From assembly GCF_023100945.1 (NCBI RefSeq), contig NZ_CP064689.1, positions 9,282,001-9,346,000 on the forward strand: 64,000 nucleotides of DNA. Reading direction: 5' to 3'. The notes beneath the pieces were generated by a model that did not search any database, was not told where the DNA came from, and saw only the letters and a program-made list of their open reading frames with translations. Positions 40,026 to 49,428 of the stretch are shown here, piece after piece; the stretch's first letter is position 1; each line of letters opens with the position of its first letter. The position numbers and the translations under genes were made by a program. This DNA comes from Bradyrhizobium sp. 200 (GTDB lineage: Bacteria > Pseudomonadota > Alphaproteobacteria > Rhizobiales > Xanthobacteraceae).

Positions 40026-41147
40026 ATGCCGGACTCCGACCCTATACAGGACAACCCGCGCGACACGCCCAACCTGCCGGTGGTGGTGCAGGAAGGCGAG
40101 GTGCTGCGCCCGGCCGCTGAAAACTGGCTGCTGCGGGCCATCCGCACGCTGTTCGGCTGGAAGGCGGGCTCGGTCCGCGCCGATCTTCAGGTCGTGCTCG
40201 ACACCTCCACGCCGGACGAGGTTGGCTTTTCCGCCATCGAGCGCACCATGCTGCGCAACATCCTCGGCCTGAACGAGCGGCGGATTGCCGATGTAATGGT
40301 GCACCGCGCCGACATCGTCGCGGTCAAGCGGGATATTCCGCTCGGCGAGCTAATGAGCCTGTTCGAGAGCGCGGCGCATTCGCGGCTCGTGGTCTACAAC
40401 GAAACGCTCGACGACCCCGAAGGCATCGTTCACATCCGCGACCTGCTGGCGTTCATGACCGCAAAGGCGCGGGTCGGCGACACGACCAAGCCCAAGCGCA
40501 AGAAGCCGTTCCCGGCGGGCCTCGACCTGCGCGCGGTCGACCTCGCATTGCCGCTCGCCGACGCCAACATCATCCGCAAGCTGCTGTACGTGCCGCCGTC
40601 GATGCGGGCGATCGACCTGTTGGCGCAGATGCAGGCCTCGCGCATCCATCTGGCGCTGGTGGTCGACGAATATGGCGGCACCGACGGGCTGGTGTCGATC
40701 GAGGACATCGTCGAGCAGATCGTCGGCGAAATCGACGACGAGCACGACAGCGACGAGCCGCCGTCGATCGTCCGGCAGGGCGACAACGCATTCATCGCCG
40801 ACGCCCGCGCCACCCTGGAGGATGCGCGCACGATGATCGGCGAGGAATTCGTCACCGGCGAGGCCGGCGAGGAAGTCGAGACGCTGGGTGGCTATCTGGT
40901 AGCCCAGGTCGGCCGCCTGCCGGTGCGCGGCGAAGTCATTGCGGGCCCGGGCAATTTCGAGATCGAGGTGCTCGATGCCGATCCGCGGCGGGTCAAGCGT
41001 CTGCGGATCGGGATCAGGAAAGAGCGTCCGGCGATGCGCCCGACGCGCGAGCGAAGCCGCCGCGAGGCAGCGCCCGATACCAACGTGCCGCCGACCAATG
41101 ACAATACGCCGCCGCCGACCCCCGGCGATGGAGCCGGCTCGCAGTGA
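40026..41147 (+). CDS. Hemolysin-like/CorC family protein with CBS domains
   Basis: 373 residues from ATG 40026. Residues ~75-130 and ~185-245 are the two CBS domains (MVHRADIVAVKRDIPLGEL; VDEYGGTDGLVSIEDIVEQI), followed by a CorC_HlyC domain (FIADARATLEDARTMIGEEF) and a basic, proline-rich tail. It has no membrane domain of its own, as for CorC/TlyC, which affects magnesium and cobalt efflux. A likely partner of lnt and ybeY, with lnt overlapping by GTGA. Confidence 0.93.
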   Translation: MPDSDPIQDNPRDTPNLPVVVQEGEVLRPAAENWLLRAIRTLFGWKAGSVRADLQVVLDTSTPDEVGFSAIERTMLRNILGLNERRIADVMVHRADIVAVKRDIPLGELMSLFESAAHSRLVVYNETLDDPEGIVHIRDLLAFMTAKARVGDTTKPKRKKPFPAGLDLRAVDLALPLADANIIRKLLYVPPSMRAIDLLAQMQASRIHLALVVDEYGGTDGLVSIEDIVEQIVGEIDDEHDSDEPPSIVRQGDNAFIADARATLEDARTMIGEEFVTGEAGEEVETLGGYLVAQVGRLPVRGEVIAGPGNFEIEVLDADPRRVKRLRIGIRKERPAMRPTRERSRREAAPDTNVPPTNDNTPPPTPGDGAGSQ

Positions 41148-42754
41148 TTCCAACCAGCAAATTCCGCCTCGCGGGACTTTCGATCATCCTGGCCTGGGGC
41201 TGGAAGCGCGCGGTGATTGCGCTGGTCGCGGGCATGCTGTCGGTGCTTGCGATGGCGCCGTTCAATGCCTGGCCGGTGCTGTTTGTGACCTTTCCGGTCG
41301 TGGTCTGGTTGATCGACGGGGCGGCGGCGGGGAAACGGCGCGGCGTGCCGGCGGCGGCAATGTCGGGCTTCTGGTTCGGGCTCGGCTATTTCGTGCCCGG
41401 ACTCTATTGGACCGGCAACGCCTTCCTGGTCGATGCGAAGACCTTTGCCTGGCTGATGCCGTTCGCAGTGCTCGGCCTGCCGGCGTATCTGGCCCTGTTC
41501 CCGGCGCTCGGCTTCGCACTGGCGCGCCTGATCTGGACGCGGGATGCTTCGCGGGTGCTGGCGCTCGCGGTCGGGCTCACGGTCAGCGAGTGGCTGCGCG
41601 GCTATGTGCTGTCGGGCTTCCCGTGGAATGCCTACGGCTACGCACTGTCGGAGCCGTTGGCACTGGCGCAGACGGCATCGCTGATCGGGCTGTGGGGCAT
41701 GACCTTCCTCAGCGTAGCGATCTTTGCCAGCCCGGCGGCGCTGATCGACGGGACTTCGCGCGGTCGAAAGCCCTGGATCGCGCCGGTGGCGGCGCTATCG
41801 CTGCTGGTGGCGATGGGTATCTACGGCGCCGCGCGGCTGTCGTTGCAGCCGACCGCGCTGACCAGGGTCAAGCTGCGCATCATGCAGCCGAACCTGCAGC
41901 AGGACGTCAAATTCAACTACTCCGCCAAGGCGGAGGTGATGCAGAAATACCTGACGCTTTCCGACCGCGCCTCGGGGCCGCAATCCACCGGCGTGCGCGA
42001 CGCGCAGATCCTGATCTGGCCGGAATCGGCCTTCCCGTTCTTCCTGACGCGCGAGGCCGACGCGATGGCGCAGATCGCCGAACTGCTGCCGAAGGGCACG
42101 GTGCTGATGACCGGCTCGGTGCGCGCCCCGGACGGCCCCCCCGGCGCCCGTGTCAGGCGTGCCTACAACTCGATATATTTGATCGACCATGACGGTGGCG
42201 TGCTGTCGGTCTACGACAAGCTGCACCTGGTGCCGTTCGGCGAATATTTGCCGTTTCAGGAGTGGATGGAAAAGCTCGGCTTCGTGCAGCTCACGAAGGT
42301 GCATGGCGGCTTTATTCCGGGCGCGCGGCGCCGCGCGATGGAGATACCGAATGCGCCGAGCGCGCTACCGCTGATTTGTTACGAGGCGATTTTTCCCGGG
42401 AATATTGCCGTCCGTGACGATCGCCCGGGCTGGATCATCAACCTGACCAATGACGGCTGGTTCGGCAATTCGACGGGTCCCTACCAGCACCTGCAACAGG
42501 CGCGGCTGCGTGCGATCGAGGAAGGGCTGCCGATGGTACGCGCCGCCAACACCGGCATCTCCGCCGTCATCGATCCCTCGGGGCGTATTGTCGCACGGCT
42601 CGGCCTCGGCATCGAAGGCGTGCTGGATGCCAGCCTGCCGTCTCCGCTGCCGCCGACCATTTATGCTCGCTTTGGAGATATCCCGGCCGGAATCATCGTG
42701 GCCGCCGCCCTGCTGCTCGTCGGCAGGCGCCGTACTGCAAAGCCCGCTGCCTGA
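41144..42754 (+). CDS. lnt: Apolipoprotein N-acyltransferase
   Basis: Attaches the third acyl chain to lipoproteins at the inner membrane. 536 residues starting at GTG 41144, which overlaps the corC stop. Hydrophobic helices fill residues 20-210; the nitrilase-type domain follows with the triad Glu (IWPESAFPF), Lys (YDKLHLVPFGEYLP) and Cys (LICYEAIFP). All three are intact. Confidence 0.96.
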   Translation: MIPTSKFRLAGLSIILAWGWKRAVIALVAGMLSVLAMAPFNAWPVLFVTFPVVVWLIDGAAAGKRRGVPAAAMSGFWFGLGYFVPGLYWTGNAFLVDAKTFAWLMPFAVLGLPAYLALFPALGFALARLIWTRDASRVLALAVGLTVSEWLRGYVLSGFPWNAYGYALSEPLALAQTASLIGLWGMTFLSVAIFASPAALIDGTSRGRKPWIAPVAALSLLVAMGIYGAARLSLQPTALTRVKLRIMQPNLQQDVKFNYSAKAEVMQKYLTLSDRASGPQSTGVRDAQILIWPESAFPFFLTREADAMAQIAELLPKGTVLMTGSVRAPDGPPGARVRRAYNSIYLIDHDGGVLSVYDKLHLVPFGEYLPFQEWMEKLGFVQLTKVHGGFIPGARRRAMEIPNAPSALPLICYEAIFPGNIAVRDDRPGWIINLTNDGWFGNSTGPYQHLQQARLRAIEEGLPMVRAANTGISAVIDPSGRIVARLGLGIEGVLDASLPSPLPPTIYARFGDIPAGIIVAAALLLVGRRRTAKPAA

Positions 42755-42996
42755 GATTTGCTCATCGCTAGTTGTTGCCGGTTTACTAAAAAACGCTAAC
42801 TGCAGGGTTCCACTAGTTGACAGACAGCCTGCGATTCGCTTTCTGCGGTTGCAAGCCAAGAACAACAACCAGTCACTTCGTTGCTCAGATCGTCCCGCAA
42901 TTCTACCCGATCCTCCGAGCAGGATTTGACGGTACCGGCGCCTGAGGCACAGCCTTCGACTGCCTCATTCCCGGCGCCCATCTAGGAGTGACGCAA

Positions 42997-43413
42997 ATGT
43001 CCACCAAAGCGCCCAATCCGGTTGACAAATATGTCGGCAGCCGCGTCCGGATGCGCCGCATAATGCTGGGCATGAGCCAGGAAAAACTGGGCGAAGCGCT
43101 GGGCCTTACATTCCAGCAGGTTCAGAAATACGAAAAAGGCACCAACCGGGTCGGCGCCAGCCGCCTGCAGCAGATCTCTGAAATCCTGCAGGTCCCGGTG
43201 TCGTTTCTGTTCGATGGCGGGCCGAGCGGCGCGGTGAATGGCGAAGGCTTCGGCGAAGGCGCCTCCCCGGCCTATGTGTCCGATTTCCTCGCGACATCAG
43301 AGGGTCTTGCGCTGACGCGCGCGTTCACGCGCATCACCGATTCCAAGATGCGGCGTTCCATCGTGGAACTGGTCGAGCAGATCGCTTCGCGCGACGGCCC
43401 CGACCCGCGCTGA
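42997..43413 (+). CDS. XRE family helix-turn-helix regulator (PraR/PhrR-like)
   Basis: 138 residues from ATG 42997, with aggag at 42984-42988. A Cro/C1 HTH fills residues ~10-70 (MRRIMLGMSQEKLGEALGLT, then FQQVQKYEKGTNRVGASRL) and a conserved tail carries AYVSDFLATSEGLALTRAF. The layout matches rhizobial PraR/PhrR, regulators of stress and symbiosis genes; the name is by resemblance only. Its own 242-base upstream gap implies an independent promoter. Confidence 0.9.
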   Translation: MSTKAPNPVDKYVGSRVRMRRIMLGMSQEKLGEALGLTFQQVQKYEKGTNRVGASRLQQISEILQVPVSFLFDGGPSGAVNGEGFGEGASPAYVSDFLATSEGLALTRAFTRITDSKMRRSIVELVEQIASRDGPDPR

Positions 43414-43564
43414 CATCTATCAACTACCCGTTTGATAATTTCGTATTCTGGAATATGCCATGATTTCGTGTGCGTCAGCGCCCGGCTTGGCGGGCTTATG
43501 GCGCACGCCCGCAATGCTACAATTGCGCATCGGGGAATGACGGCGTATCGGGTACGGCTGACAG

Positions 43565-44692
43565 ATGACGACAATCAATCCTTTCGATCCCTCACCGATC
43601 CTCGAGGGCATTCGCCGCTGGGTCGAGATCGAGACCCCGACCGAAGCACCCGAGCAGGTCAACAAGCTCGCCGACCTCGTCACCGAGGGCTATCGCGGCC
43701 TGCCTGCGACGGTCGAACGCACCGCCGGGCATTCCGGCTGCGGCGATCACCTGGTGGTGCGCTCGTCATGGGGGCAGGCCGCGCCCGGAATCCTGGTGCT
43801 GAGCCATCTCGATACGGTGCATCCGCTTGGCTTCATCGAGCGCCTGCCGTTCCGGATCGATGGCGACAGCGCATTCGGCCCGGGTATCTACGACATGAAG
43901 GGCGGCGCCTATCTCGCCTATCATGCGTTTCGGCACGCGTGCACTGAGAGCGCGCGGCCGCCGCTCGGCATCACCCAGCTCTATGTCTCCGATGAAGAGA
44001 TCGGCAGCCCGACGTCGCGCGCACTGATCGAGGCCGAGGGACGCAAGGCAAAATACGTGCTGGTCACCGAACCGGCGCGCGACGGCGGCAAGATCGTGAC
44101 GGGACGCAAGGGCGTCGGGCGCTTTGAGGTTTTCATCAAGGGCGTGCCCTCGCATGCCGGAACCCGGCCCGAGGACGGCCGCAGCGCCATCCGCGAACTC
44201 GGCAATGTGATCCAGACGCTGGAAGCGATGAACGATCTCGCGCGCGGCATCACCGTCAATGTCGGCGTTGTCAGAGGCGGCACAAAGCCGAACGTGATCG
44301 CGGAGGAGGCCTATGCCGAGATCGATTTGCGCGTGCCGACGATGTCGGACTCAGACGAGCTCACGGCAAAAATCCTCAATCTGAAATCGCGCACCGAGGG
44401 TGTCACCGTCAAGGTGGTCGGCGAGTTGAACCGCCCGCCTTACGAAAAGAGCAATGCCGGTGCGGCGCTTTACGAGCATGCCAAAACGATTGCGGCCGAG
44501 ATCGGTTTCGATCTGGTGGACACGGCGACCGGCGGCGGCTCCGACGGCAATTTCACCGCGCCGCATACCGCAACGCTGGACGGTCTCGGCGTCGACGGCC
44601 AGGGCGCGCATACCCATTACGAGCAGATGTACATCTCCTCGATCGAGCCGAGGGCACGGCTGTTGTACCGGCTGTACCAGACGCTGCGATGA
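43565..44692 (+). CDS. M20 family metallopeptidase (glutamate carboxypeptidase/ArgE-like)
   Basis: 375 residues. The zinc residues are visible: His in LSHLDTVHP, the bridging Asp in DMKGG, the catalytic Glu pair in DEEIGS and a C-terminal His in GAHTHYEQM. Such proteins are amidohydrolases of N-acyl amino acids or carboxypeptidases. It is coupled to trmB through an ATGA overlap. In several other rhizobia, metK is found at this place between the XRE gene and trmB (from memory). Confidence 0.9.
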   Translation: MTTINPFDPSPILEGIRRWVEIETPTEAPEQVNKLADLVTEGYRGLPATVERTAGHSGCGDHLVVRSSWGQAAPGILVLSHLDTVHPLGFIERLPFRIDGDSAFGPGIYDMKGGAYLAYHAFRHACTESARPPLGITQLYVSDEEIGSPTSRALIEAEGRKAKYVLVTEPARDGGKIVTGRKGVGRFEVFIKGVPSHAGTRPEDGRSAIRELGNVIQTLEAMNDLARGITVNVGVVRGGTKPNVIAEEAYAEIDLRVPTMSDSDELTAKILNLKSRTEGVTVKVVGELNRPPYEKSNAGAALYEHAKTIAAEIGFDLVDTATGGGSDGNFTAPHTATLDGLGVDGQGAHTHYEQMYISSIEPRARLLYRLYQTLR

Positions 44693-45432
44693 CAGCCTCA
44701 TCGCGCGATACCGGCGACCGCGACGCGCCGCCGGATGACGGCGTGTCGGCACATGCGCGCGGCTCGTTCTTCGGCCGCCGCAAGGGCCACAAGCTCCGCA
44801 TCCACCAGGCCGACCTGATCGACAATCTGCTGCCGCATCTGGCGCTCGATATCGGAACGGGAGCGCCGGCGCGTCTTGCCGATATCTTCGACGGAGACAT
44901 CGAGGATGTCAGGCTAGAAATCGGATTTGGCGGCGGCGAGCATCTGATCGCGGAGGCGCAAGCATTTCCGAACATCGGGTTCATCGGCTGCGAGCCCTAC
45001 GTCAACGGCATGGCCAAGATCCTGACGCAGATCGAGGCGCGCAACATCGGCAATATCAGACTCTATGCCGGCGATGCCGCGGAGCTATTGGCCTGGGCCC
45101 CGCCGCGATCGCTGGCGCGGATCGACCTGATCCATCCCGATCCCTGGCCGAAGCGGCGGCACTGGAAACGCCGTTTCGTGCAGGACGCGGCCGTGAAGGC
45201 GATGGCGCGCATCCTGAAAGCCGGCGGCGAGTTTCGATTCGTCAGCGACATCGATGATTACTGCGCCTGGACGCTGGCGCATCTGATGCGCTCTCCGGAT
45301 TTTCTCTGGACCGCGGAGCGCGCCATTCACTGGCAACAACCGTGGGACGGCTACACCATGACGCGCTACGGCCGCAAAGCCGAGCGCGAGGGACGTGTCG
45401 CGGCGTATTTAAGGTTTCGGCGGGTTGGCTAG
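44689..45432 (+). CDS. trmB: tRNA (guanine-N7-)-methyltransferase TrmB
   Basis: Methylates G46 of tRNA with SAM. 247 residues from ATG 44689. Blocks: LEIGFGGGEHLIAEA (SAM site), GCEPYVNGMAKIL, and IHPDPWPKRRHWKRRF, the conserved HPDPWxKxRHxKRR catalytic block. The N-terminal ~25 residues are an extension with FFGRRKGHKL. Confidence 0.96.
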   Translation: MTASSRDTGDRDAPPDDGVSAHARGSFFGRRKGHKLRIHQADLIDNLLPHLALDIGTGAPARLADIFDGDIEDVRLEIGFGGGEHLIAEAQAFPNIGFIGCEPYVNGMAKILTQIEARNIGNIRLYAGDAAELLAWAPPRSLARIDLIHPDPWPKRRHWKRRFVQDAAVKAMARILKAGGEFRFVSDIDDYCAWTLAHLMRSPDFLWTAERAIHWQQPWDGYTMTRYGRKAEREGRVAAYLRFRRVG

Positions 45433-45449
45433 CGAGCACAACTTCTCCC

Positions 45450-45534
45450 CGTCATTGCGAGGAGCGTTAGCGACGAAGCAATCCATCTCTCAGCAAGCGG
45501 AGGGATGGATTGTTTCGCTTCGCTCGCAATGACG
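45450..45534. repeat. Palindromic repeat, CGTCATTGCGAGGAGCG family, copy 3
   Basis: ccgtcattgcgaggagcgtt on the left and cgcttcgctcgcaatgacg on the right. Between the convergent trmB and DUF2336 genes. Same family as 16746 and 18807. Confidence 0.92.
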
Positions 45535-45551
45535 AGGGGCCTCGGGCCGAA

Positions 45552-46634
45552 TTACCGCGTCTTCCAGAACTCGACGACGCGCTGGGCGGTCGTGGGCATC
45601 AGGCGCGCGTAGTTGACCCGCGCGTTTTCGATGTCGGCGGGGGATGCCGTCCGGTTCGGACCGAGCCGAAGCAGGATCAGCGCGCGCACGGTCGCCCATT
45701 CCAGATCGATGGTCTTGCCGGCGATCAGGATCGGATCGTAGCGGTCGCCACTGATCAGGCGGTCGAGGGTTTCGATCTTGACGCCGGTCAGCGCGGACAG
45801 CGCCGCGACCGCCTCCTCGTATTTGAAGGCCCTGGCGAAGTTGAGCAATGCGGCTTCGCCGAGCATGCCTTCGCGGTGGAGCTTCAGCACCGTGCGCTGC
45901 GCCGGCAAAAAGTCGCGGCGCTCCTCGCGTTCGGACGGGGCGTTGATGACAGCCATCGCCTGCTTGATGTCGGCTTGCCGCTCGGGCTTGACGACCTGAA
46001 ACAGGCGGCGGCGGACGACGTCGATGGAGCCGGAGAGCAGCTCCTTCAGGTGATCGGAAGACAGATCGTCGCGCTGGCCGAGCCTGATCGTCAGGATGCC
46101 ATCCTGACCGGCGCGCTTGATCAGCGTCGAATAGCTGGTCGACGAGAAGGCCGCGCCCGCATTGCCGGCGGCGCGCCTGACGACGTCGCGTTCGCCGCGG
46201 TCGACGAGGACGTCGGTGAGATCGGTCGAAAGCGTGGGGCGTTCCGCCATCGCCAGCAGATGATCCTGGCCCTTCACGGACGCAATTTCGATCAGCATTT
46301 TTTCGTCGATCACGGGCGAGCGTCGCAGCAGCGGGCCTGCGATGGCGATTTCATCCTCATGGGCGAGTTGGCCGACCAGACCGCGCGGCGCGTTCGCCAG
46401 CATCGACAAGCGCTCGGCCAGATCGGCGCGCGCTTCAATCTCTGCATGCGGGACGAGGCTGGTCAGGACACCGTCGAACAGTTCGACATGATCGGAGCGG
46501 AAGCTCGCCGCGCCCTGCAGGAAAAGCTCGCTGATACGGCGCGCGGCATCGGCGCGGCGCTGGGGGTCGCCACGACTGATGATATCGTCGAGTTCCGGGA
46601 TCAGCGATGGTGAAATTATCATAAACCCGCCCAA
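45552..46634 (-). CDS. DUF2336 domain protein
   Basis: 360 residues, predicted all-helical. I recognise the alphaproteobacterial DUF2336 type by the opening SLIPELDDIISRGDPQRRADA and the repeated helical units such as RAARRISELFL. The function is unknown; it has no membrane segments and no signal peptide. It is divergent from the rimP operon, with 328 bases between them. Confidence 0.75.
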   Translation of the reverse strand: MGGFMIISPSLIPELDDIISRGDPQRRADAARRISELFLQGAASFRSDHVELFDGVLTSLVPHAEIEARADLAERLSMLANAPRGLVGQLAHEDEIAIAGPLLRRSPVIDEKMLIEIASVKGQDHLLAMAERPTLSTDLTDVLVDRGERDVVRRAAGNAGAAFSSTSYSTLIKRAGQDGILTIRLGQRDDLSSDHLKELLSGSIDVVRRRLFQVVKPERQADIKQAMAVINAPSEREERRDFLPAQRTVLKLHREGMLGEAALLNFARAFKYEEAVAALSALTGVKIETLDRLISGDRYDPILIAGKTIDLEWATVRALILLRLGPNRTASPADIENARVNYARLMPTTAQRVVEFWKTR

Positions 46635-46749
46635 ACCGGCCGAACTGGCTGGTTTTTCGGGAAATCTAGGCAGGGTTCATGAATGAAGGGTTAGACCTTT
46701 GCCCACCTCTCGAAGCTTGGCAAAATCGGACTTAACGGGATCGCGGGCC

Positions 46750-46778
46750 TTGTCGGATTGCGCGAAAACCGCTATATC
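46750..46778 (+). promoter_or_regulatory. Candidate sigma-70-type promoter of the rimP-nusA-infB operon
   Basis: TTGTCG (46750-46755) and TATATC (46773-46778) with a 17-base spacer. Transcription would begin near 46785, only a few bases before the leader ORF at 46790. Not supported by anything other than the sequence match. Confidence 0.5.
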
Positions 46779-46789
46779 CGCGGCAACTT

Positions 46790-46954
46790 ATGGTTCTCAT
46801 ACGATCGCGTATTGAGAGTGGGCCCCCCGGGACCCGCTCTTTTTTATTACCTGAACCTGCCCTGCCCAGAATGGGACATCAGGCGCGGTTTGGGGAACCG
46901 GCCGGACCGCCGGTTAAGGCCCGGCCTAAACCCATGCAAGTAAGACGCTTTTGA
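46790..46954 (+). CDS. Candidate 54-codon proline-rich leader ORF upstream of rimP
   Basis: From ATG 46790 ([17 protein letters not shown]...) to TGA 46954, which overlaps the TTG at 46951 at the start of the rimP frame. It has Pro-Pro pairs (GPPG, GPPV) and many Arg residues, and its codons run through a terminator hairpin. If the -10 box is real, the transcript start is about 5 bases before the ATG, so it would be nearly leaderless. No known family; possibly a regulatory leader or a chance frame. Confidence 0.4.
   Translation: MVLIRSRIESGPPGTRSFLLPEPALPRMGHQARFGEPAGPPVKARPKPMQVRRF
46816..46845 (+). terminator. Intrinsic terminator/attenuator in the rimP operon leader
   Basis: Hairpin gagtgggccc..gggacccgctc (one C-A mismatch and one G-U pair) followed by six T. 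It lies about 120 bases before rimP and inside the leader ORF, so translation of that ORF could prevent the hairpin from forming. Confidence 0.75.
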
Positions 46955-46962
46955 CCCTGGAC

Positions 46963-47739
46963 ATGACCGATCCAACTACTGGTTCCGTGGATGCCGACCT
47001 CTTGGCCGAGCCCCGTCTCGTCGTCGAGCCGGGCGCGGCGGCGCGGGTGTCGGCGGTCGCCGGACCGGTTTTGCAGGGAATGGGCTACCGGCTGGTCCGG
47101 ATCAAGATTTCAGGCGAGGCCGGCTGCACCGTGCAGATCATGGCAGAACGGCCCGACGGATCGATGCAGATTGAGGATTGCGAGGCGATCTCGCGGGCCC
47201 TGTCGCCGGTGCTCGACGTCGCCGATCCGATCGACCGTGCCTACCGGCTGGAAATATCCTCGCCGGGCATCGACCGCCCGCTGGTACGCCGTTCCGATTT
47301 CGAGCGTTTCAGCGGTCATCTCGTCAAGGTCGAAATGGCCATCGCCCATCAGGGCCGCAAGCGTTTCCGTGGTACGCTGGCCGGCGTCGAAGGCAATGCC
47401 GTGCGGCTACATCGGGATGACACACGCGCGGACGAAGATGCCGACGTGCTGCTGGTGATGGAAGACATCTCCGACGCACGGCTGGTTTTGACGGACGAAT
47501 TGATTGCGGAATCGATGCGGCGCGGCAAGGCCGCCGAGCGCGAGCTCAAGCAGAATCTCGGACTGGCGCCGCCGCCCCCGCCGCACGCCAGGAAAAGCGA
47601 CCCGGCCAGGAGCAACAAACCGAAGCCCAAGATCGCAAGCAAGCCCGGCAAGAAGCCGGAGCCGACCAATACCAAGAAACACCGCCTTGCCGCAGAAAGA
47701 CTGCGCAGAGGCGAGATCGATCCTACCGAAGGAGACTAG
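46963..47739 (+). CDS. rimP: Ribosome maturation factor RimP
   Basis: Acts in 30S subunit assembly. 258 residues from ATG 46963; TTG 46951, coupled to the leader ORF stop, is an alternative. Core domain: [44 protein letters not shown]. The last ~75 residues are an unusually long basic, Pro/Lys-rich tail ([15 protein letters not shown]) not seen in E. coli RimP, typical of some alphaproteobacteria. nusA follows after 3 bases. Confidence 0.93.
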   Translation: MTDPTTGSVDADLLAEPRLVVEPGAAARVSAVAGPVLQGMGYRLVRIKISGEAGCTVQIMAERPDGSMQIEDCEAISRALSPVLDVADPIDRAYRLEISSPGIDRPLVRRSDFERFSGHLVKVEMAIAHQGRKRFRGTLAGVEGNAVRLHRDDTRADEDADVLLVMEDISDARLVLTDELIAESMRRGKAAERELKQNLGLAPPPPPHARKSDPARSNKPKPKIASKPGKKPEPTNTKKHRLAAERLRRGEIDPTEGD

Positions 47740-47742
47740 GCC

Positions 47743-49353
47743 ATGGCCGTCAGTGCCAACAAACTCGAACTGCTGCAGATCGCAGACGCGGTCGCCCGCG
47801 AAAAGTCGATCGACCGCGGGATCGTGATCGCGGCGATGGAAGACGCCATCGCCAAGGCGGCCCGCGCCCGTTACGGCAGCGAGACCGACGTTCACGCCGA
47901 GATCGACGCCAAGAAGGGCGAACTCCGGCTGTCGCGCCACATGCTCGTCGTCGAGCTGGTCGAGAACTCGGCGAACCAGATTTCGCTGGCGGATGCGCAG
48001 CGCGCCAACCCGGGCGCGCAGGTCGGCGACACCATCGCCGATACCCTGCCGCCGCTGGAATATGGCCGCATCGCCGCGCAATCCGCCAAGCAGGTGATCG
48101 TGCAGAAGGTGCGCGAGGCCGAGCGCGACCGGCAATATCAGGAGTTCAAGGACCGCATCGGCGACATCGTCAACGGCGTCGTCAAGCGCGTCGAATATGG
48201 CAGCGTGATCGTCGATCTCGGCCGCGGTGAAGCCATCATCCGCCGCGACGAAATGCTGCCGCGCGAGGTGTTCCGCAATGGCGACCGCGTCCGCGCCTAC
48301 ATCTTCGACGTCCGCCGCGAAACCCGCGGACCGCAGATCTTCCTCTCCCGCACCCATCCGCAATTCATGGCAAAGCTGTTCGCGCAGGAAGTGCCGGAAA
48401 TCTATGACGGCATCGTCGAGATCAAGGCGGTGGCCCGCGATCCCGGCTCGCGCGCGAAAATCGGGGTTATTTCCCGGGATTCCTCGGTAGATCCGGTCGG
48501 CGCCTGCGTCGGCATGCGCGGCTCGCGCGTGCAGGCGGTGGTGAACGAACTGCAGGGCGAGAAGATCGACATCATTCCGTGGTCGCCCGACATTGCGACC
48601 TTCGTCGTCAACGCGCTGGCGCCCGCCGAAGTCGCCAAGGTCGTGATCGACGAAGACCGCGAGCGGATCGAGGTCGTCGTTCCCGATACCAACAACCAGC
48701 TCTCGCTGGCGATCGGCCGCCGCGGCCAGAACGTGCGCCTCGCCTCGCAGCTCACCGGCTGGGATATCGACATCCTCACCGAGCAGGAGGAATCGGAGCG
48801 CCGCCAGGCCGACTTCGAGAATTCGACGCGGGTGTTCATGGAAGCGCTGAACGTCGACGAGGTCGTCGGCCAGTTGCTGGCGTCGGAAGGCTTCACCTCG
48901 GTCGAGGAACTCGCACTGGTCGACGCCAAGGAACTGGCGGGCATCGAGGGCTTCGACGAGGAAACCGCCAACGAGCTGCAGAGCCGGGCGAGAGAATATC
49001 TGGAGCAGCTCGAAACGGAGCTGGAAAACAAGCGCAAGGAACTCGGTGTGGATGATGCTTTGAAGACGGTGCCCGGCGTGACCTCGAAGATGCTGGTCAA
49101 GTTCGGCGAGAACGACATCAAGTCCGTCGAGGACCTGGCGGGCTGCGCCACCGACGATCTGGTCGGCTGGACCGAGCGCAAGGAAGGCAGCGAGCCGACC
49201 AAGCACCCCGGCATTCTCGACGCCAACGAGATCTCGCGTGACGATGCCGAGCGCATGATCATGCAGGCCCGCGTCATTGCCGGCTGGATCACCGAGGCCG
49301 AACTCGCCAAGCAATCCGAGCCGGCCGAGGCCACCGAAGACCAGACGGCGTAA
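47743..49353 (+). CDS. nusA: Transcription termination/antitermination protein NusA
   Basis: RNA polymerase-binding factor controlling pausing and termination. 536 residues: N-terminal RNAP-binding domain (1-135), S1 domain (from [19 protein letters not shown], ~140-205), two KH domains ([19 protein letters not shown] and [14 protein letters not shown]) and C-terminal acidic helix-hairpin-helix repeats (~365-500). Order rimP-nusA-ylxR-infB is the standard operon. Confidence 0.97.
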   Translation: MAVSANKLELLQIADAVAREKSIDRGIVIAAMEDAIAKAARARYGSETDVHAEIDAKKGELRLSRHMLVVELVENSANQISLADAQRANPGAQVGDTIADTLPPLEYGRIAAQSAKQVIVQKVREAERDRQYQEFKDRIGDIVNGVVKRVEYGSVIVDLGRGEAIIRRDEMLPREVFRNGDRVRAYIFDVRRETRGPQIFLSRTHPQFMAKLFAQEVPEIYDGIVEIKAVARDPGSRAKIGVISRDSSVDPVGACVGMRGSRVQAVVNELQGEKIDIIPWSPDIATFVVNALAPAEVAKVVIDEDRERIEVVVPDTNNQLSLAIGRRGQNVRLASQLTGWDIDILTEQEESERRQADFENSTRVFMEALNVDEVVGQLLASEGFTSVEELALVDAKELAGIEGFDEETANELQSRAREYLEQLETELENKRKELGVDDALKTVPGVTSKMLVKFGENDIKSVEDLAGCATDDLVGWTERKEGSEPTKHPGILDANEISRDDAERMIMQARVIAGWITEAELAKQSEPAEATEDQTA

Positions 49354-49428
49354 TGCTGGTGTTACGCAACACCGAATATCTTTTCTGCGCGCCGACTGTG
49401 CGCAGATGACAGGAGCCACTAGACAGGC

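Noticed and set aside
42815..42850. TTGACA-like box upstream of the XRE gene as promoter
   Set aside because: No matching -10 at a proper distance could be seen.
43479..43497. gcgcccggcttggcgggct hairpin after the XRE gene as a terminator
   Set aside because: The stem is only about five base pairs and no T-run follows.
46758..46943. 61-codon frame in the rimP leader, different from the 54-codon one
   Set aside because: It starts upstream of the expected transcript start and has no relation to the rimP start; the 46790 frame with the overlapping stop is the better candidate.
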